Of a DNA stretch of 64,000 nucleotides, positions 29,905-39,314 are shown in pieces. Source of the DNA: Pseudomonas protegens. Its GTDB lineage: Bacteria; Pseudomonadota; Gammaproteobacteria; Pseudomonadales; Pseudomonadaceae. The position numbers were made by a program, and so were the translations under genes. The notes below the pieces were generated by a model. That model worked only from the letters and a program-made list of their open reading frames with translations. It searched no databases and was not told where the DNA came from. The first letter of the stretch is position 1. The number at the start of each line of letters is the position of its first letter. The stretch spans positions 4,139,001-4,203,000 of the forward strand of contig NZ_CP060201.1 of the NCBI RefSeq assembly GCF_013407925.2, read 5' to 3'.

Positions 29905-30225
29905 ATGCTTGAATCGCAGCGAAAAGTAACAGAACCAGAGGTGTATGAAAGGCTGCTGAATCGACTGGCTCTGGCCCTGGATGCACTGAAGACTGCGGAT
30001 CGACTGCGTAATGAGCGGCCTGTCGAGTTGGAGCTGCGGGGCTTGAGCAGTGCAGAGTTCGAATTGATCCGGGCCTATCTGGCTCGCAGCCAGCGTGAAA
30101 TGCAGATCAGCCTGCCGAGTGATTGGCAGCCGCAGGAAGCGCCTCGTTCAGCCAAGATCATTTGGTTGAAGGATCAGGCGCTCGTCAAGGAGTCGGTGAA
30201 AGTCCGATCCCATCAGTGCAAGTAG
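29905..30225 (+). CDS. Conserved-looking small protein of unknown function
   Basis: I do not recognise this 106-residue protein. It is soluble, with no signal peptide or membrane segment, rich in leucine, arginine and glutamate and likely mostly helical (LLNRLALALDALKTADRLR; SSAEFELIRAYLARSQREM). A good GAGGTGA ribosome site precedes the ATG at 29905 and codon use matches its neighbours, which argues it is real. It lies divergent to leuS and upstream of a hairpin-rich leader. A role cannot be assigned. Confidence 0.7.
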   Translation: MLESQRKVTEPEVYERLLNRLALALDALKTADRLRNERPVELELRGLSSAEFELIRAYLARSQREMQISLPSDWQPQEAPRSAKIIWLKDQALVKESVKVRSHQCK

Positions 30226-30258
30226 GTCCCGGACTCGATATGGGGCCAGTGAGGACGT

Positions 30259-30358
30259 TGCCGAGGCGTTAGTGAGCAAAAGTGCTCGGCATCGGTTGTT
30301 GCTGCAGGGCTTTGCCCTTTAGGCTTCGGGCATCTTTTGGAGATGCCCGATGCCTTTT
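30259..30358 (+). promoter_or_regulatory. Hairpin-rich leader covering the start of the YdcF/ElyC gene
   Basis: Three hairpins lie in 100 bases. First: TGCCGAG (30259-30265) with CTCGGCA (30285-30291). Second: AGGGC (30306-30310) with GCCCT (30314-30318). Third: AGGC and TCGGGCATC (30321-30334) with GATGCCCGATGCCT (30342-30355), a 9-bp perfect inner stem with a 7-base loop that holds the GGA of the ribosome site, and the A of the ATG at 30350 in the stem. It is followed by TTTTCG. It could be a terminator for the upstream gene or block translation of the downstream one. Confidence 0.6.
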
Positions 30359-31111
30359 CGTTATTTCATCAAACAGTTGCTGTTGCCGCCCGGCATTCTT
30401 TTGCTGCTGCTCCTGCTCGCCTGGTGCCTGCGTCACTCCCGTCCTCGGTTGGCGCGATGCTGCTTTGTTCTGGGATTGGGCGGTTTCTGGCTGATGAGCT
30501 TGCCGGTGATGGTGGAGTGGGGGGCTCGCGGGTTGGAGCAGTTGCCTCCTTTGCCCCAGAGTCAGTGGGCGAGCCTGGCCCAGCAGGCCGATGCCATTGT
30601 GGTCCTGGGGTCAGGCCGCGAGCGCGGCGATCCGGCCTGGGGTTCTGATCAGCCCACCGGCGTGGGGCTGGAGCGTGAACGCTATGCCGCGCGTTTGGCC
30701 AAGGCGTCCGGGTTGCCGTTGCTGACCAGTGGCGGCCTGCATTACGGCACGCCGCCCACCGAAGCGGCGCTGATGGCCGAGTCCTTGCTCAATGACTTTG
30801 GCGTGACGGTGCGCTGGCAGGAAGGTCGCAGTCGCACCACCTGGGAGAACGCGCAGTTCAGCGCCGAAGTCTTGCAACCCTTGGGCATCAGGCGCGTGGT
30901 GGTGGTGACCCAGGCCTGGCACATGCCTCGCGCGGTCTGGAGTTTCGAGCATGCCGGATTTGACGTGGTGCCGGCCCCGGTGGGTTTTCTCGGGGTGGAC
31001 AACGCCCGTCCGCTGGGCGGCTGGATGCCGGAGTTCAAGTCGATCTGGCAGAGCGGCCAGTTGCTTAACGAGGCGGTGGGGCAACTGGGTTACCGACTCT
31101 TCTACCGCTGA
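30350..31111 (+). CDS. ElyC/YdcF-family (DUF218) envelope protein
   Basis: The 253-residue protein has two N-terminal membrane segments (LLLPPGILLLLLLLAW; FVLGLGGFWLMSLPVM) and a DUF218 domain (IVVLGSGRERGD, LTSGGLHYGTPPTEAALM, RSRTTWENAQFSAEVL, VVVVTQAWHMPRAVWSFEHAG). E. coli ElyC, a close relative, is needed for peptidoglycan assembly at low temperature, probably through the undecaprenyl carrier; the same role here is inferred. Start at 30350 has GGAGA seven bases before it. A REP-like repeat follows, then lnt on the other strand. Confidence 0.85.
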   Translation: MPFRYFIKQLLLPPGILLLLLLLAWCLRHSRPRLARCCFVLGLGGFWLMSLPVMVEWGARGLEQLPPLPQSQWASLAQQADAIVVLGSGRERGDPAWGSDQPTGVGLERERYAARLAKASGLPLLTSGGLHYGTPPTEAALMAESLLNDFGVTVRWQEGRSRTTWENAQFSAEVLQPLGIRRVVVVTQAWHMPRAVWSFEHAGFDVVPAPVGFLGVDNARPLGGWMPEFKSIWQSGQLLNEAVGQLGYRLFYR

Positions 31112-31116
31112 AGGGT

Positions 31117-31152
31117 GCGCCGGCTCCCGCAGGAGCCGGCTGGCCGGGGAAG
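31117..31152. repeat. REP-like repeat
   Basis: GCGCCGGCTCC and GGAGCCGGC arms form a degenerate REP hairpin between the stops of two convergent genes (ElyC-type gene and lnt). Confidence 0.6.
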
Positions 31153-31156
31153 GGCT

Positions 31157-32692
31157 TCAAACGGTCTTGGCAATGCGACTGGCCAACAGGGCCCAGCCGA
31201 ACAGCAGGGTGCAGAGCACCACCAGCGGCCATGAACGCCACTTCAGGTAAGGCGTCAGATTGTGCATGGGCACCACTTCGCCATACAGGATGCCGCGCTC
31301 GAACTGTGGAATCTGCACGGTGATCTTGCCGAACGGGTCGATCAGTCCCGTGACGCCGTTGTTGGTGGCGCGAATCATCCAGCGTCCTGCTTCCAGAGCG
31401 CGCATCTGTGCCATCTGCAGATGCTGCAGGGGGCCGATGGAGGTGCCGAACCAGGTGTCGTTGCTGATGGTCAGCAGCAGGTCGCTGCGGGCCGAAAGAC
31501 CGGCGGCGAACTCGGGGTAGACCACTTCGTAGCAGATGAACGGCGCAATCTGATAGCCCTTGGCTTGCAGCAACGGCTGGTCCGCCGGGCCGCGGGCAAA
31601 GTCCGACATCGGCAGGTTGAAGAAGTCGATCAGGCCGCGCAGCAGTCCCTGCAGGGGCACGTACTCGCCGAAGGGCACCAGCTTTTGTTTCAGGTAGGTG
31701 CCGTCGCCTTCGCCGGTCACGGTAATGCCGTTGAAGTAGCGTTTTTCATGGTGCACCAGCTGACGCACCGGAACCCCGGTTATCAGCGCGGAATGACGGT
31801 CGGCGGCAAAGTTGCCCATCATCGTCAGGTAGCCTTCGGCAGACTCCTTGAGCACCGGGACCGCGGTTTCCGGCCACACCAGCAGGTCGACCCGCTTGCT
31901 GTTGAAGCTCATGTCGCGGTACAGCGCCAGTTGCGCGTTGAGCTGGGCGGGGTCCCATTTCATGCTTTGTTCGATATTGCCCTGGATGGCGGCGACCGAC
32001 ATGGGGTCTCCCGACGGGCTGGTCCAGGCATGGCCTTTAAGCGCCAGGCCGACGGCCCAGGGCGCCGCCAGCAGTAGCAGGCCGGCGACAATGAAGCCTT
32101 TGCGCCCGGCCTTGATCAGGCGCGGCAGGTTGTAGAGCAGTGCGGCGGTCAAGGCCAGGGAGAAGGAAATCAGCCAGATACCGCCCACAGGCGCGAGCCC
32201 GGCCAGGGGCCCGTCGAGCTGGCTGTAGCCGGAATAAAGCCAGGGGAAACCGGTGAGGAACCAGCCGCGAAACGCTTCCTGGCCCAGCCACAGGGCAGCG
32301 AAAGCCAGGGCATCCGCCAGCGGCGCTTCGTTGCGCCGCAACCAGCGGGCCCAGAGCCAGGCCGGCAGGGCAAAGAACCAGGCAATCGCGGCAATGAACG
32401 CCAGCATCAAAAGGCCGGCGAGCAAGGCCGATGCGCCGCCATAGGTGTGGATGCTGACGTAGATCCAGCTGGTGCCGGCGCCGAACAGGCCGAAGCCGAA
32501 GCACCAGCCCCGGCCCAGGGCCTGGCGTGGCGTCAGTTCTCGCAGACCGGCGTAGAACAGCCCTACCGCCAGCAGAGCCAGGGGCCAGATGTTGTAGGGC
32601 GCCAGCGCCAGCGTGGTGATGGCGCCGGCTGCCACGGCCAGCAGGTTGCCGGGCCAGCCGGGTCGGGTTGAGCGCTGCAAGAGGCGTTTCAT
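31157..32692 (-). CDS. lnt: Apolipoprotein N-acyltransferase
   Basis: Lnt adds the third acyl chain to the N-terminal cysteine of lipoproteins in the inner membrane; this window encodes at least five candidate substrates. The 511-residue protein has about seven membrane segments (residues about 15-205) and a periplasmic carbon-nitrogen hydrolase domain with LLVWPETAVPVL, LVPFGEYVPL and the cysteine in PFICYEVVYPE, matching the Glu-Lys-Cys triad. The true start is the ATG at 32692 (MKRLLQRS); the frame extends 11 codons upstream to a GTG. It lies downstream of corC, as in enterobacteria. Confidence 0.95.
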   Translation of the reverse strand: MKRLLQRSTRPGWPGNLLAVAAGAITTLALAPYNIWPLALLAVGLFYAGLRELTPRQALGRGWCFGFGLFGAGTSWIYVSIHTYGGASALLAGLLMLAFIAAIAWFFALPAWLWARWLRRNEAPLADALAFAALWLGQEAFRGWFLTGFPWLYSGYSQLDGPLAGLAPVGGIWLISFSLALTAALLYNLPRLIKAGRKGFIVAGLLLLAAPWAVGLALKGHAWTSPSGDPMSVAAIQGNIEQSMKWDPAQLNAQLALYRDMSFNSKRVDLLVWPETAVPVLKESAEGYLTMMGNFAADRHSALITGVPVRQLVHHEKRYFNGITVTGEGDGTYLKQKLVPFGEYVPLQGLLRGLIDFFNLPMSDFARGPADQPLLQAKGYQIAPFICYEVVYPEFAAGLSARSDLLLTISNDTWFGTSIGPLQHLQMAQMRALEAGRWMIRATNNGVTGLIDPFGKITVQIPQFERGILYGEVVPMHNLTPYLKWRSWPLVVLCTLLFGWALLASRIAKTV

Positions 32693-32794
32693 CAGCTCTT
32701 TCCTGTTTCGCGCCGGGCGGGGCACGAGGAGATGGGTGGGTTGGATTCAGGTGGGCATCGCGCCGTGCGGCTCAGTGGCTCGTCCCCGAGAGCC

Positions 32795-32830
32795 ATCGCC
32801 CCGAGCCCGGGGTTCCGGTTTCGGGGCGAT
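32795..32830 (-). terminator. Hairpin between corC and lnt
   Basis: ATCGCCCCGA (32795-32804) pairs with TCGGGGCGAT (32821-32830), a 10-bp perfect stem with a 16-base loop, in the 173-base gap downstream of corC. No T-run follows on the reverse strand, so it may be a pausing or processing site rather than a full terminator. Confidence 0.5.
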
Positions 32831-32865
32831 GATTCTGTGTGCAGGAGAGCTGACGCCCCTGGCCC

Positions 32866-33705
32866 CTAGCGGGAGACGGGAGTCAGGCGCAGCAGATGAA
32901 TCCGCCGGCTGTCGGCATTGAGCACGCGAAAGCGATAGGCGCCGATTTCAGTGATTTCGTTGCGTTTTGGCAAGTGGCCGAAGGCGCTCATTACCAGCCC
33001 GCCGACGGTGTCGAATTCGTCATCGGAGAAGGTGCTGTCGAAGAATTCGTTGAAGTTCTCGATCGGCGTCAGCGCCTTGATCAGGAAGTCGCCGCTGGGC
33101 AGGGGCTTGATGTAGCTGTCTTCCTCGACGTCATGCTCGTCTTCGATGTCGCCGACGATCTGCTCCAGCACGTCTTCGATGGTCACCAGGCCGGCCACGC
33201 CGCCGTACTCGTCGATGACGATGGCCATGTGGTTGTGATTGGCGCGGAACTCGCGCAGCAGCACGTTCAGGCGCTTGGACTCGGGGACGAAGGTCGCCGG
33301 GCGCAGCAGGTCCTTGATATTGAAGCTGTCGCCGTTCTCCTTGAGGATCAGCGGCAGCAGGTCCTTGGCCAGCAGGACGCCCATCACGTCGTCATGGCTT
33401 TCGCCGATCACCGGGTAGCGCGAGTGCGCGGAGTCGATGACGGCGGGCAGGAACTCCCGGGGTGTCTGGGTCGCCTTGATGCTGATCATCTGCGAGCGCG
33501 GCACCATGATGTCCCGGACTTGCAGGTCAGCCACCTGGATGGCGCCTTCGACGATGGCCAGCGCTTCGCTGTCCAGCAATTTGTTCTGATGGGCTTCGCG
33601 CAGCAGCTCCAGCAGCTCCTGGCGGTTTTTCGGCTCATGGGCAAAAGCCTGGGTCAGTTTGCCCAGCCATGACTTTTGCCCGTTGCTCGATCGATCTTCG
33701 CTCAT
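32866..33705 (-). CDS. corC: CorC-type CBS-domain protein
   Basis: The 279-residue cytosolic protein matches CorC/YbeX: paired CBS domains (from [20 protein letters not shown] to [18 protein letters not shown], about residues 70-200) and a C-terminal CorC/HlyC transporter-associated domain ([19 protein letters not shown]). No membrane segments are present. CorC/YbeX has been tied to magnesium and cobalt efflux and, with ybeY and ybeZ, to ribosome maintenance. It is preceded by ybeY with a 42-base gap and followed by lnt, the conserved ybeZ-ybeY-corC-lnt order. Confidence 0.94.
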   Translation of the reverse strand: MSEDRSSNGQKSWLGKLTQAFAHEPKNRQELLELLREAHQNKLLDSEALAIVEGAIQVADLQVRDIMVPRSQMISIKATQTPREFLPAVIDSAHSRYPVIGESHDDVMGVLLAKDLLPLILKENGDSFNIKDLLRPATFVPESKRLNVLLREFRANHNHMAIVIDEYGGVAGLVTIEDVLEQIVGDIEDEHDVEEDSYIKPLPSGDFLIKALTPIENFNEFFDSTFSDDEFDTVGGLVMSAFGHLPKRNEITEIGAYRFRVLNADSRRIHLLRLTPVSR

Positions 33706-33747
33706 AGCGATTGCTCTGAATCCTTGGTTGTTACAGGTGGTGGTTGA

Positions 33748-34206
33748 TCAGCTTTCGTCGTCTGCATAAGGATCGGGATGACCCAGTTCTGCAAGCAACG
33801 TTCGTTCCAGTGCTTCCATTTCTTCGGCTTCGTCGTCATCTATATGGTCGTAACCCAACAGATGCAAGCAGCCATGAATCACCAGATGGGCCCAGTGGGC
33901 CTGAAGTTCCTTGCCTTGCTCGGCAGCCTCGCGCTCGACCACCGGAATGCAGATCACCAGATCCCCCAGCAAGGGAATATCCAGCAGCTCATCCGGCACA
34001 TCGGCAGGGAATGAAAGCACATTGGTGGCGTAATCTTTGTGACGCCAGGTGTGGTTCAGCTCGCGGCCTTCGGCTTCGTCCACCAGACGGATGGTCATTT
34101 CCGAATCGGCTGTTCGCTGGCGCAGGGCTAGCTCGCACCACTGGCGGAACTGATCGTCGCTGGGGGCTGGCAGCTGGCTGGCGCGCTGCAGATCAAGCTC
34201 AAGCAT
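33748..34206 (-). CDS. ybeY: Endoribonuclease YbeY
   Basis: YbeY is a zinc-dependent RNase that takes part in 16S rRNA 3'-end maturation and ribosome quality control. The 152-residue protein has the metal-binding signature [11 protein letters not shown] with three histidines, preceded by [14 protein letters not shown] and [15 protein letters not shown]. The start is the ATG at 34206 ([10 protein letters not shown]); longer readings would run into ybeZ. It overlaps ybeZ by eight bases. Confidence 0.95.
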   Translation of the reverse strand: MLELDLQRASQLPAPSDDQFRQWCELALRQRTADSEMTIRLVDEAEGRELNHTWRHKDYATNVLSFPADVPDELLDIPLLGDLVICIPVVEREAAEQGKELQAHWAHLVIHGCLHLLGYDHIDDDEAEEMEALERTLLAELGHPDPYADDES

Positions 34207-35218
34207 CGTGGCGGTTGCCTCTGTCGGCGAAAGCCTTGGCGGCCTCGTCGTCGGCCCGCAACTCGAAGCGCTCGTAGGCTTCGACGATGCGTTGCACCAG
34301 TGGGTGGCGCACCACGTCCTTGGGCATGAAGTGGGTGAAGCTGATGCCGGGCACATCCTTGAGCACGTTGATCACCTGGGCCAGGCCGGACTTGGTGCCC
34401 TTGGGCAGGTCGACCTGAGTGATGTCGCCGGTGATCACCGCAGTGGAGCCGAAGCCGATCCGGGTGAGGAACATCTTCATTTGTTCCACGGTGGTGTTTT
34501 GGCTTTCGTCGAGGATGATGAAGCTGTTGTTCAGGGTCCGGCCACGCATGTAGGCCAGGGGCGCAATCTCGATGACCTGGCGCTCGATCAGCTTGGCCAC
34601 TTGTTCGAAGCCGAGCATTTCATACAGCGCGTCATACAGTGGACGCAAGTACGGGTCGATTTTCTGCGCCAGATCGCCGGGCAGGAAACCGAGCTTCTCG
34701 CCGGCTTCCACCGCGGGACGCACCAGCAGGATGCGCCGCACCTGCTCGCGCTCCAGGGCGTCCACCGCGCAAGCGACGGCCAGGTAGGTCTTGCCGGTGC
34801 CGGCCGGACCGATGCCGAAGTTGATGTCGTTGCCCAGGATCTCTTTGACGTAGCGCTGCTGATTCAAGCCGCGTGGGCGAATCATGCCTTTCTTGGTGCG
34901 CAGGGCGATGGCGGCATCAGCCACCGACGGGTTATCCAGTTCTTCCACAGCGGACTCCTGAAGGAACAGGTGCACCAGGTCCGGCGATAGCTCGGTGCCC
35001 TTGGTTTCCCGGTAGAGACGGCGCAGAAGATTTTCCGCGGAGGTGGTGTGCTTGGGTTCGCCGATCAGTTCGAACTGATTGCCGCGGTTGCGGATCTCGA
35101 TCGTCAGGCGCTGTTCGATCAAGCGCAAATGCTCGTCGAATTGCCCGCACAGATTGGCGAAGCGGCGAGCCTCGAAGGGCTCGAGGATGAAACGATGAGG
35201 TTCTATGGGTGCGTTCAA
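34199..35218 (-). CDS. ybeZ: PhoH-like ATPase YbeZ
   Basis: The 339-residue PhoH-family protein has a KH-like N-terminus and an ATPase domain with Walker [12 protein letters not shown] and Walker B-type [11 protein letters not shown]. PhoH-like proteins bind RNA and couple ATP use to RNA processing; in Pseudomonas YbeZ interacts with YbeY, and the genes overlap here by eight bases. Motif [18 protein letters not shown] is typical. miaB lies upstream on the same strand, with a REP doublet between them. Confidence 0.93.
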   Translation of the reverse strand: MNAPIEPHRFILEPFEARRFANLCGQFDEHLRLIEQRLTIEIRNRGNQFELIGEPKHTTSAENLLRRLYRETKGTELSPDLVHLFLQESAVEELDNPSVADAAIALRTKKGMIRPRGLNQQRYVKEILGNDINFGIGPAGTGKTYLAVACAVDALEREQVRRILLVRPAVEAGEKLGFLPGDLAQKIDPYLRPLYDALYEMLGFEQVAKLIERQVIEIAPLAYMRGRTLNNSFIILDESQNTTVEQMKMFLTRIGFGSTAVITGDITQVDLPKGTKSGLAQVINVLKDVPGISFTHFMPKDVVRHPLVQRIVEAYERFELRADDEAAKAFADRGNRHDA

Positions 35219-35325
35219 GGTCGTTTTTTAGCCGCCCAACGGCAATTAAGAAGAATTCAAGGATAACGCCAGCGGCCTGGGTGCGAAAGCTCTTATGCGG
35301 AGCGTGGGCCTATGGTGCTTTCTTC

Positions 35326-35391
35326 GTGGGAGCCGGCTTGCCGGCGAAGGTGGTCTTGAAGGCCCCTTCGCTGGCAAGCCGGTTTCTGCAC
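35326..35391. repeat. REP doublet
   Basis: GTGGGAGCCGGCTTGCCGGCGAAGG (two pieces, 35326-35350) and its inverted, slightly changed partner CCTTCGCTGGCAAGCCGG (35364-35381) flank a 13-base centre, in the gap between miaB and ybeZ. Confidence 0.85.
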
Positions 35392-35401
35392 ACGTCAGTT
35401 C

Positions 35402-36730
35402 TTACGATAACAGCGAGCCGCGCAGCGAGTGGGGCTGCGCCGAGTCGATGTGCACGTCGGCGAATTGGCCGATCAGTGTGGGATCGTCGCAACGGAAGTT
35501 GACGATCCGGTTGTTCTCGGTACGGCCCTGCAATTCGCCCGGATCTTTCTTGGAGTAGTCGGTTACCAGGATGCGCTGGGTCGACCCGACCATTTGTCGG
35601 CTGATTTCAAACCCTTGCTGGTTCAGGCGGTGTTGCAGCGCGTTCAGGCGTTCCTTCTTCAGCGCTTCCGGCGTGTCGTCGGCCAGGTCGGCGGCCGGAG
35701 TGCCCGGGCGCGGGCTGTAGACGAAGGAGTAGGAGAAGTCGAAACCGACGTCTTCGATCAGCTTCATGGTCTGCTGGAAGTCTTTTTCCGTTTCGCCAGG
35801 AAAGCCGACGATGAAGTCCGAGCTGATGCAGATGCCCGGTACCGCCGCGCGCAGTTTGCGCAGCTTGGACTTGTACTCCAGGGCCGTGTGATTGCGTTTC
35901 ATCGCCGCCAGAATCCGATCCGAGCCCGACTGCACGGGCAGGTGCAGATGCTTGACCAGCTCCGGTACTTCGGCGTGGGCCTGGATCAGGCTGTCGGAGA
36001 ACTCCAGCGGGTGCGAGGTGGTGTAGCGAATCCGCTCAATGCCGTCGACGGCGGCGACCACGCGGATCAGCTCGGCCAGGTCGGCCATGCGCCCGTCGTG
36101 GGTCTGGCCTCGGTAGCCATTGACGTTCTGGCCCAGCAGGGTGACTTCGCGCACGCCGTTTTCCGCCAGGTGGATGATCTCGGCGATCACGTCGTCAAAT
36201 GGTCGGCTGACCTCTTCACCCCGGGTATAGGGCACGACGCAGAAGGTGCAGTACTTGCTGCAACCTTCCATGACCGACACATAGGCGCTGGGGCCGTCGA
36301 TGCGCGGCTCGGGCAGATGGTCGAATTTTTCGATTTCCGGAAACGAGACATCCACTTGCGGCAGCTTGCTGATGCGCGCGGCATCGATCATTTCCGGCAG
36401 GCGGTGCAGGGTCTGCGGACCGAAGACCACGTCCACATAAGGCGCGCGATCGCGAATGGCGGCGCCTTCCTGGCTGGCCACGCAGCCGCCGACGGCAATC
36501 ACCATGTCCGGATTGGCCAGTTTCAACTCGCGCCAGCGACCCAGCTGGGAGTACACCCGGTCCTGGGCGCGTTCACGAATGGAGCAGGTATTGAGCAGGA
36601 TGACATCCGCGTCTTCGGCACGTGCGGTGACTTCCAGGGCCTGATGTTCACCCAGCAGATCGACCATGCGCGAGCTGTCGTACTCGTTCATCTGGCAACC
36701 GTGGGTTTCGATGTAAAGCTTCTTGGCCAT
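35402..36730 (-). CDS. miaB: tRNA-2-methylthio-N6-dimethylallyladenosine synthase
   Basis: MiaB adds a methylthio group to i6A37 of tRNAs reading codons that start with U. The 442-residue radical SAM enzyme has the N-terminal MTTase cysteines ([29 protein letters not shown]), the SAM-cluster motif [16 protein letters not shown] and a C-terminal TRAM domain. The start is the ATG at 36730 ([12 protein letters not shown]); 18 extra upstream codons are possible but unlikely. A TATAAT lies 35 bases upstream on the reverse strand. Confidence 0.96.
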   Translation of the reverse strand: MAKKLYIETHGCQMNEYDSSRMVDLLGEHQALEVTARAEDADVILLNTCSIRERAQDRVYSQLGRWRELKLANPDMVIAVGGCVASQEGAAIRDRAPYVDVVFGPQTLHRLPEMIDAARISKLPQVDVSFPEIEKFDHLPEPRIDGPSAYVSVMEGCSKYCTFCVVPYTRGEEVSRPFDDVIAEIIHLAENGVREVTLLGQNVNGYRGQTHDGRMADLAELIRVVAAVDGIERIRYTTSHPLEFSDSLIQAHAEVPELVKHLHLPVQSGSDRILAAMKRNHTALEYKSKLRKLRAAVPGICISSDFIVGFPGETEKDFQQTMKLIEDVGFDFSYSFVYSPRPGTPAADLADDTPEALKKERLNALQHRLNQQGFEISRQMVGSTQRILVTDYSKKDPGELQGRTENNRIVNFRCDDPTLIGQFADVHIDSAQPHSLRGSLLS

Positions 36731-36764
36731 GGACCTCAGTCTCACGTGATTCAAATAACCGCGC

Positions 36765-36823
36765 ATTATAGGGTCCATGCCCACAGGTTCCTAGCGTTGT
36801 GCATCGGGTAGCTATGCTATAGT
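36765..36823. promoter_or_regulatory. Divergent promoters of miaB and the DUF1820 gene
   Basis: On the reverse strand TATAAT (36770-36765) lies before miaB. On the forward strand TATAGT (36818-36823) lies before the DUF1820 gene with a TTGTGC at 36797-36802, 15 bases apart. The -35 boxes are weak for both. Confidence 0.5.
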
Positions 36824-36864
36824 TCGCGCCCTATTTTTATCCCCCGATGTGTTGCCCGCCCACC

Positions 36865-37191
36865 ATGACCAAACGTGAAGCCCCAATCTACAAGGTGATT
36901 TTCCTCAACCAGGGCCAGGTGTTCGAAATGTACGCCAAGCAGATCTATCAGAGTGATCTGTGGGGTTTTCTGGAAGTGGAAGAGTTCGTCTTTGGCGAGC
37001 GCACGCAAGTGGTCGTCGATCCGAGCGAAGAGAAGCTCAAGGCGCAATTCGAAGGCGTGGTGCGCAGCTTTGTGCCGATGCATTCGATCGTGCGCATCGA
37101 CGAAGTGGAGCGTCTGGGCACGCCGAAGATCAGCGAAGCCCGTGGCGTGAGCAATGTCATGCCGTTCCCGATGCCGATGCCCGAGAAGTAA
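36865..37191 (+). CDS. DUF1820 protein
   Basis: The 108-residue protein belongs to family DUF1820, found in gamma- and betaproteobacteria. It opens with MTKREAPIYKVIFLNQGQVFE, here written only in part, and continues with YAKQIYQSDLWGFLEVEEF and HSIVRIDEVERLGTPKI; its tail is methionine/proline-rich (MPFPMPMPEK). It has no membrane segment. No function is established. The start at 36865 is favoured because the family begins there; an ATG at 36847 in frame is possible. Confidence 0.88.
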   Translation: MTKREAPIYKVIFLNQGQVFEMYAKQIYQSDLWGFLEVEEFVFGERTQVVVDPSEEKLKAQFEGVVRSFVPMHSIVRIDEVERLGTPKISEARGVSNVMPFPMPMPEK

Positions 37192-37197
37192 GCCTGG

Positions 37198-37226
37198 TGG
37201 GTGCAGGTGCCGGCTTGCCGGCCAAT
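37198..37226. repeat. Single REP-like unit
   Basis: A single arm, GGTGCCGGCTTGCCGGCC, with the same core as the other REP elements of the window, between convergent genes. Confidence 0.6.
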
Positions 37227-37238
37227 GGCGCGAGGGTG

Positions 37239-37793
37239 TTACGGGAGTGGCGAGAAAGGCGAGCGCCCATCGGCGCTTTGCAGTTCCATCAGGTATTTGC
37301 GGAAAATCTGTCCCAGCACCTGGGTCGCGACTTCCAGCTCGTCACGCTGCATGTGCTCGGCGACTTCGTCGGCGGTGTCCAGAGCGTCTTCGGCACCGTT
37401 GACCGCAGCCATCTTCAGCACGATATAGGCCTGGACGTTGTTGGCCGGCACACCCTCGCCGTGGAAGAACATGGTGCCGAGTTTGAATTGCGCCTGAGCG
37501 TGGCCTTGCAATGAGGCTTTTTCGAAATAGCTCAGGGCCTGATTGAGGTCCCGCGGCGCGCCTTTGCCTTCGTAGTAGAACTCACCCAACTCGTATTGCG
37601 CCTCGGCGTCACCTTCATCGGCGGCTTTCTGGCACGCGGCCAGCGCCTCGGCCTGTTCCTGTGCCTGGGGATCGAGGGTGCAGCGACCCATCGCTGGGAT
37701 CAACAACGAGTTGCCGCCTGCTTGTGCGTACGCGAGCAGGGGCTGAAGGAGCAACAGGCAGCCCAGTGTCAGGGCGCGGCCGGTGCGGTTCAT
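37239..37793 (-). CDS. Secreted Sel1-repeat (TPR-like) protein
   Basis: The 184-residue protein has a signal peptide (MNRTGRALTLGCLLLLQPLLAYAQ, split at the AYAQ cleavage region) and about three Sel1-like repeats between residues 50 and 135 (AQYELGEFYYEGKGAPRD; AQFKLGTMFFHGEGVPAN). Such repeats form helical solenoids that bind other proteins; a periplasmic adaptor role is inferred. The ATG at 37793 fits the signal peptide; the frame extends another 20 codons. A good promoter lies upstream (37852-37881). Confidence 0.8.
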   Translation of the reverse strand: MNRTGRALTLGCLLLLQPLLAYAQAGGNSLLIPAMGRCTLDPQAQEQAEALAACQKAADEGDAEAQYELGEFYYEGKGAPRDLNQALSYFEKASLQGHAQAQFKLGTMFFHGEGVPANNVQAYIVLKMAAVNGAEDALDTADEVAEHMQRDELEVATQVLGQIFRKYLMELQSADGRSPFSPLP

Positions 37794-37851
37794 GGGAATC
37801 GACTTACCTCTGAGGGGCGCGCGGACCCAGCGAGGGGTCCAATAAGCGCGC

Positions 37852-37881
37852 ATTATGAAATAAGCAGGGCCAACCTTACAA
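37852..37881 (-). promoter_or_regulatory. Sigma-70 promoter of the Sel1-repeat gene
   Basis: On the reverse strand TTGTAA (37881-37876) and CATAAT (37857-37852) are separated by 18 bases, 59 bases before the start codon. Confidence 0.6.
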
Positions 37882-37976
37882 AGTCTTTACTCGTTTTTCT
37901 GCTGCGTGGCGGCGATATCCGTCACCTTGCTGGGTATTTGTCCCCTTGGCCGGGAAAAGTTCGAGTAAAGCACCCC

Positions 37977-38003
37977 GCTGGCGCGGTTGATCACCGCGCC
38001 AGC
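37977..38003 (-). terminator. Terminator after hemL
   Basis: GCTGGCGCGG (37977-37986) pairs with CCGCGCCAGC (37994-38003), a perfect 10-bp stem with a 7-base loop, 11 bases past the hemL stop. On the reverse strand it is followed by GGGGTGCTTTAC. Confidence 0.7.
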
Positions 38004-38013
38004 CCGCCCGCAC

Positions 38014-39297
38014 TTATTTCAAGGCGGCGAAAGCGCGTTCGGCGGCATCCAGGGTCAGTTGCAACTCGGTTTCGCCGTGGGCGATCGAGGTGAAACCGGC
38101 CTCGAAGGCACTCGGCGCCAGGTACACGCCGCCTTCCAGCATCAGGTGGAAGAAGCGCTTGAACAGGTTGGCGTCGCTGGCCATCACGTCGTCGAAGGTG
38201 ACGATGTCATCGGCACCGCTGAAATACAGGCCGAACATGCCACCCGCCTGAGTGGTGACGAACGGAATGCCCGCGGCGTCCGCCCGTTGTTGCAAGCCTT
38301 CGAGCAGGCGGCTGGTGTAGTCGCTCAGTTCGGCGTGGAAGCCCGGGCGGCTGATCAGGCGCAGGGTGGTCAGGCCGGCGGCCATGGCCAGCGGGTTACC
38401 GGACAGGGTGCCGGCCTGGTAGACCGGGCCCAGGGGCGCGATGTGCTCCATGATCTTGCGCTTGCCGCCGAAGCAGCCCACCGGCATGCCGCCGCCGATG
38501 ATCTTGCCGAAGGTCGACAGGTCCGGTGTCACGCCGTAGTGAGCCTGGGCACCGCCGAGGGCGACGCGGAAGCCGGTCATCACTTCGTCGAAAATCAGCA
38601 CCACGCCGTGTTGGTCGCAGAGGCTGCGCAGACCTTCAAGGAAACCGGGTGCCGGCGGTACGCAGTTCATGTTGCCCGCCACCGGCTCGACGATGATGCA
38701 GGCCACTTCCTGGCCGACTTCCGCGAGCATTTGCTCCACGGCGGCGATGTCGTTGAAGGGCAGGGTCAGGGTGTGTTTGGCGAAGGCCGCAGGCACCCCG
38801 GCGGAGCTGGGAACGCCTTGGGTCAGGGCGCCGGAACCGGCCTTGACCAGCAGGCTGTCGGAGTGGCCGTGGTAGCAGCCTTCGAACTTGATGATGCTGT
38901 CGCGGCCGGTAAAGCCCCGGGCCAGGCGAATGGCGCTCATGGTGGCTTCAGTGCCGGAGCTGACCATGCGCACCATTTCCATGGACGGCACGATGGAGCA
39001 CACCAGATCGGCCATTTCGGTTTCCATGGCGGTCGGTGCGCCGTAGGACAGGCCGTGTTCCAACTGCTTGCGCACCGCATCCAGTACGTCCGGATGACTG
39101 TGGCCGAGAATCATCGGGCCCCAGGAGCCGACATAGTCGACATAGCGCTTGTCGTCTTCGTCAGTGACGTAGGCGCCTTCTGCGTGTTTGAAGAACAGCG
39201 GGGTGCCGCCCACGCTCTTGAAGGCGCGAACCGGCGAGTTGACCCCACCGGGGATGTGTTTCTGGGCGTTGGCGAACAGGGTTTCGGAACGGGACAT
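38014..39297 (-). CDS. hemL: Glutamate-1-semialdehyde 2,1-aminomutase
   Basis: HemL converts glutamate-1-semialdehyde to 5-aminolevulinate, the second step of tetrapyrrole synthesis by the C5 route. The 427-residue PLP enzyme has the class III aminotransferase features: [53 protein letters not shown] and the PLP lysine in [13 protein letters not shown]. It lies downstream of thiE with a 17-base gap, so haem and thiamine genes share a transcript. A hairpin ends the block. Confidence 0.97.
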   Translation of the reverse strand: MSRSETLFANAQKHIPGGVNSPVRAFKSVGGTPLFFKHAEGAYVTDEDDKRYVDYVGSWGPMILGHSHPDVLDAVRKQLEHGLSYGAPTAMETEMADLVCSIVPSMEMVRMVSSGTEATMSAIRLARGFTGRDSIIKFEGCYHGHSDSLLVKAGSGALTQGVPSSAGVPAAFAKHTLTLPFNDIAAVEQMLAEVGQEVACIIVEPVAGNMNCVPPAPGFLEGLRSLCDQHGVVLIFDEVMTGFRVALGGAQAHYGVTPDLSTFGKIIGGGMPVGCFGGKRKIMEHIAPLGPVYQAGTLSGNPLAMAAGLTTLRLISRPGFHAELSDYTSRLLEGLQQRADAAGIPFVTTQAGGMFGLYFSGADDIVTFDDVMASDANLFKRFFHLMLEGGVYLAPSAFEAGFTSIAHGETELQLTLDAAERAFAALK

Positions 39298-39314
39298 GAG
39301 CGGGCTCTCAAAAA

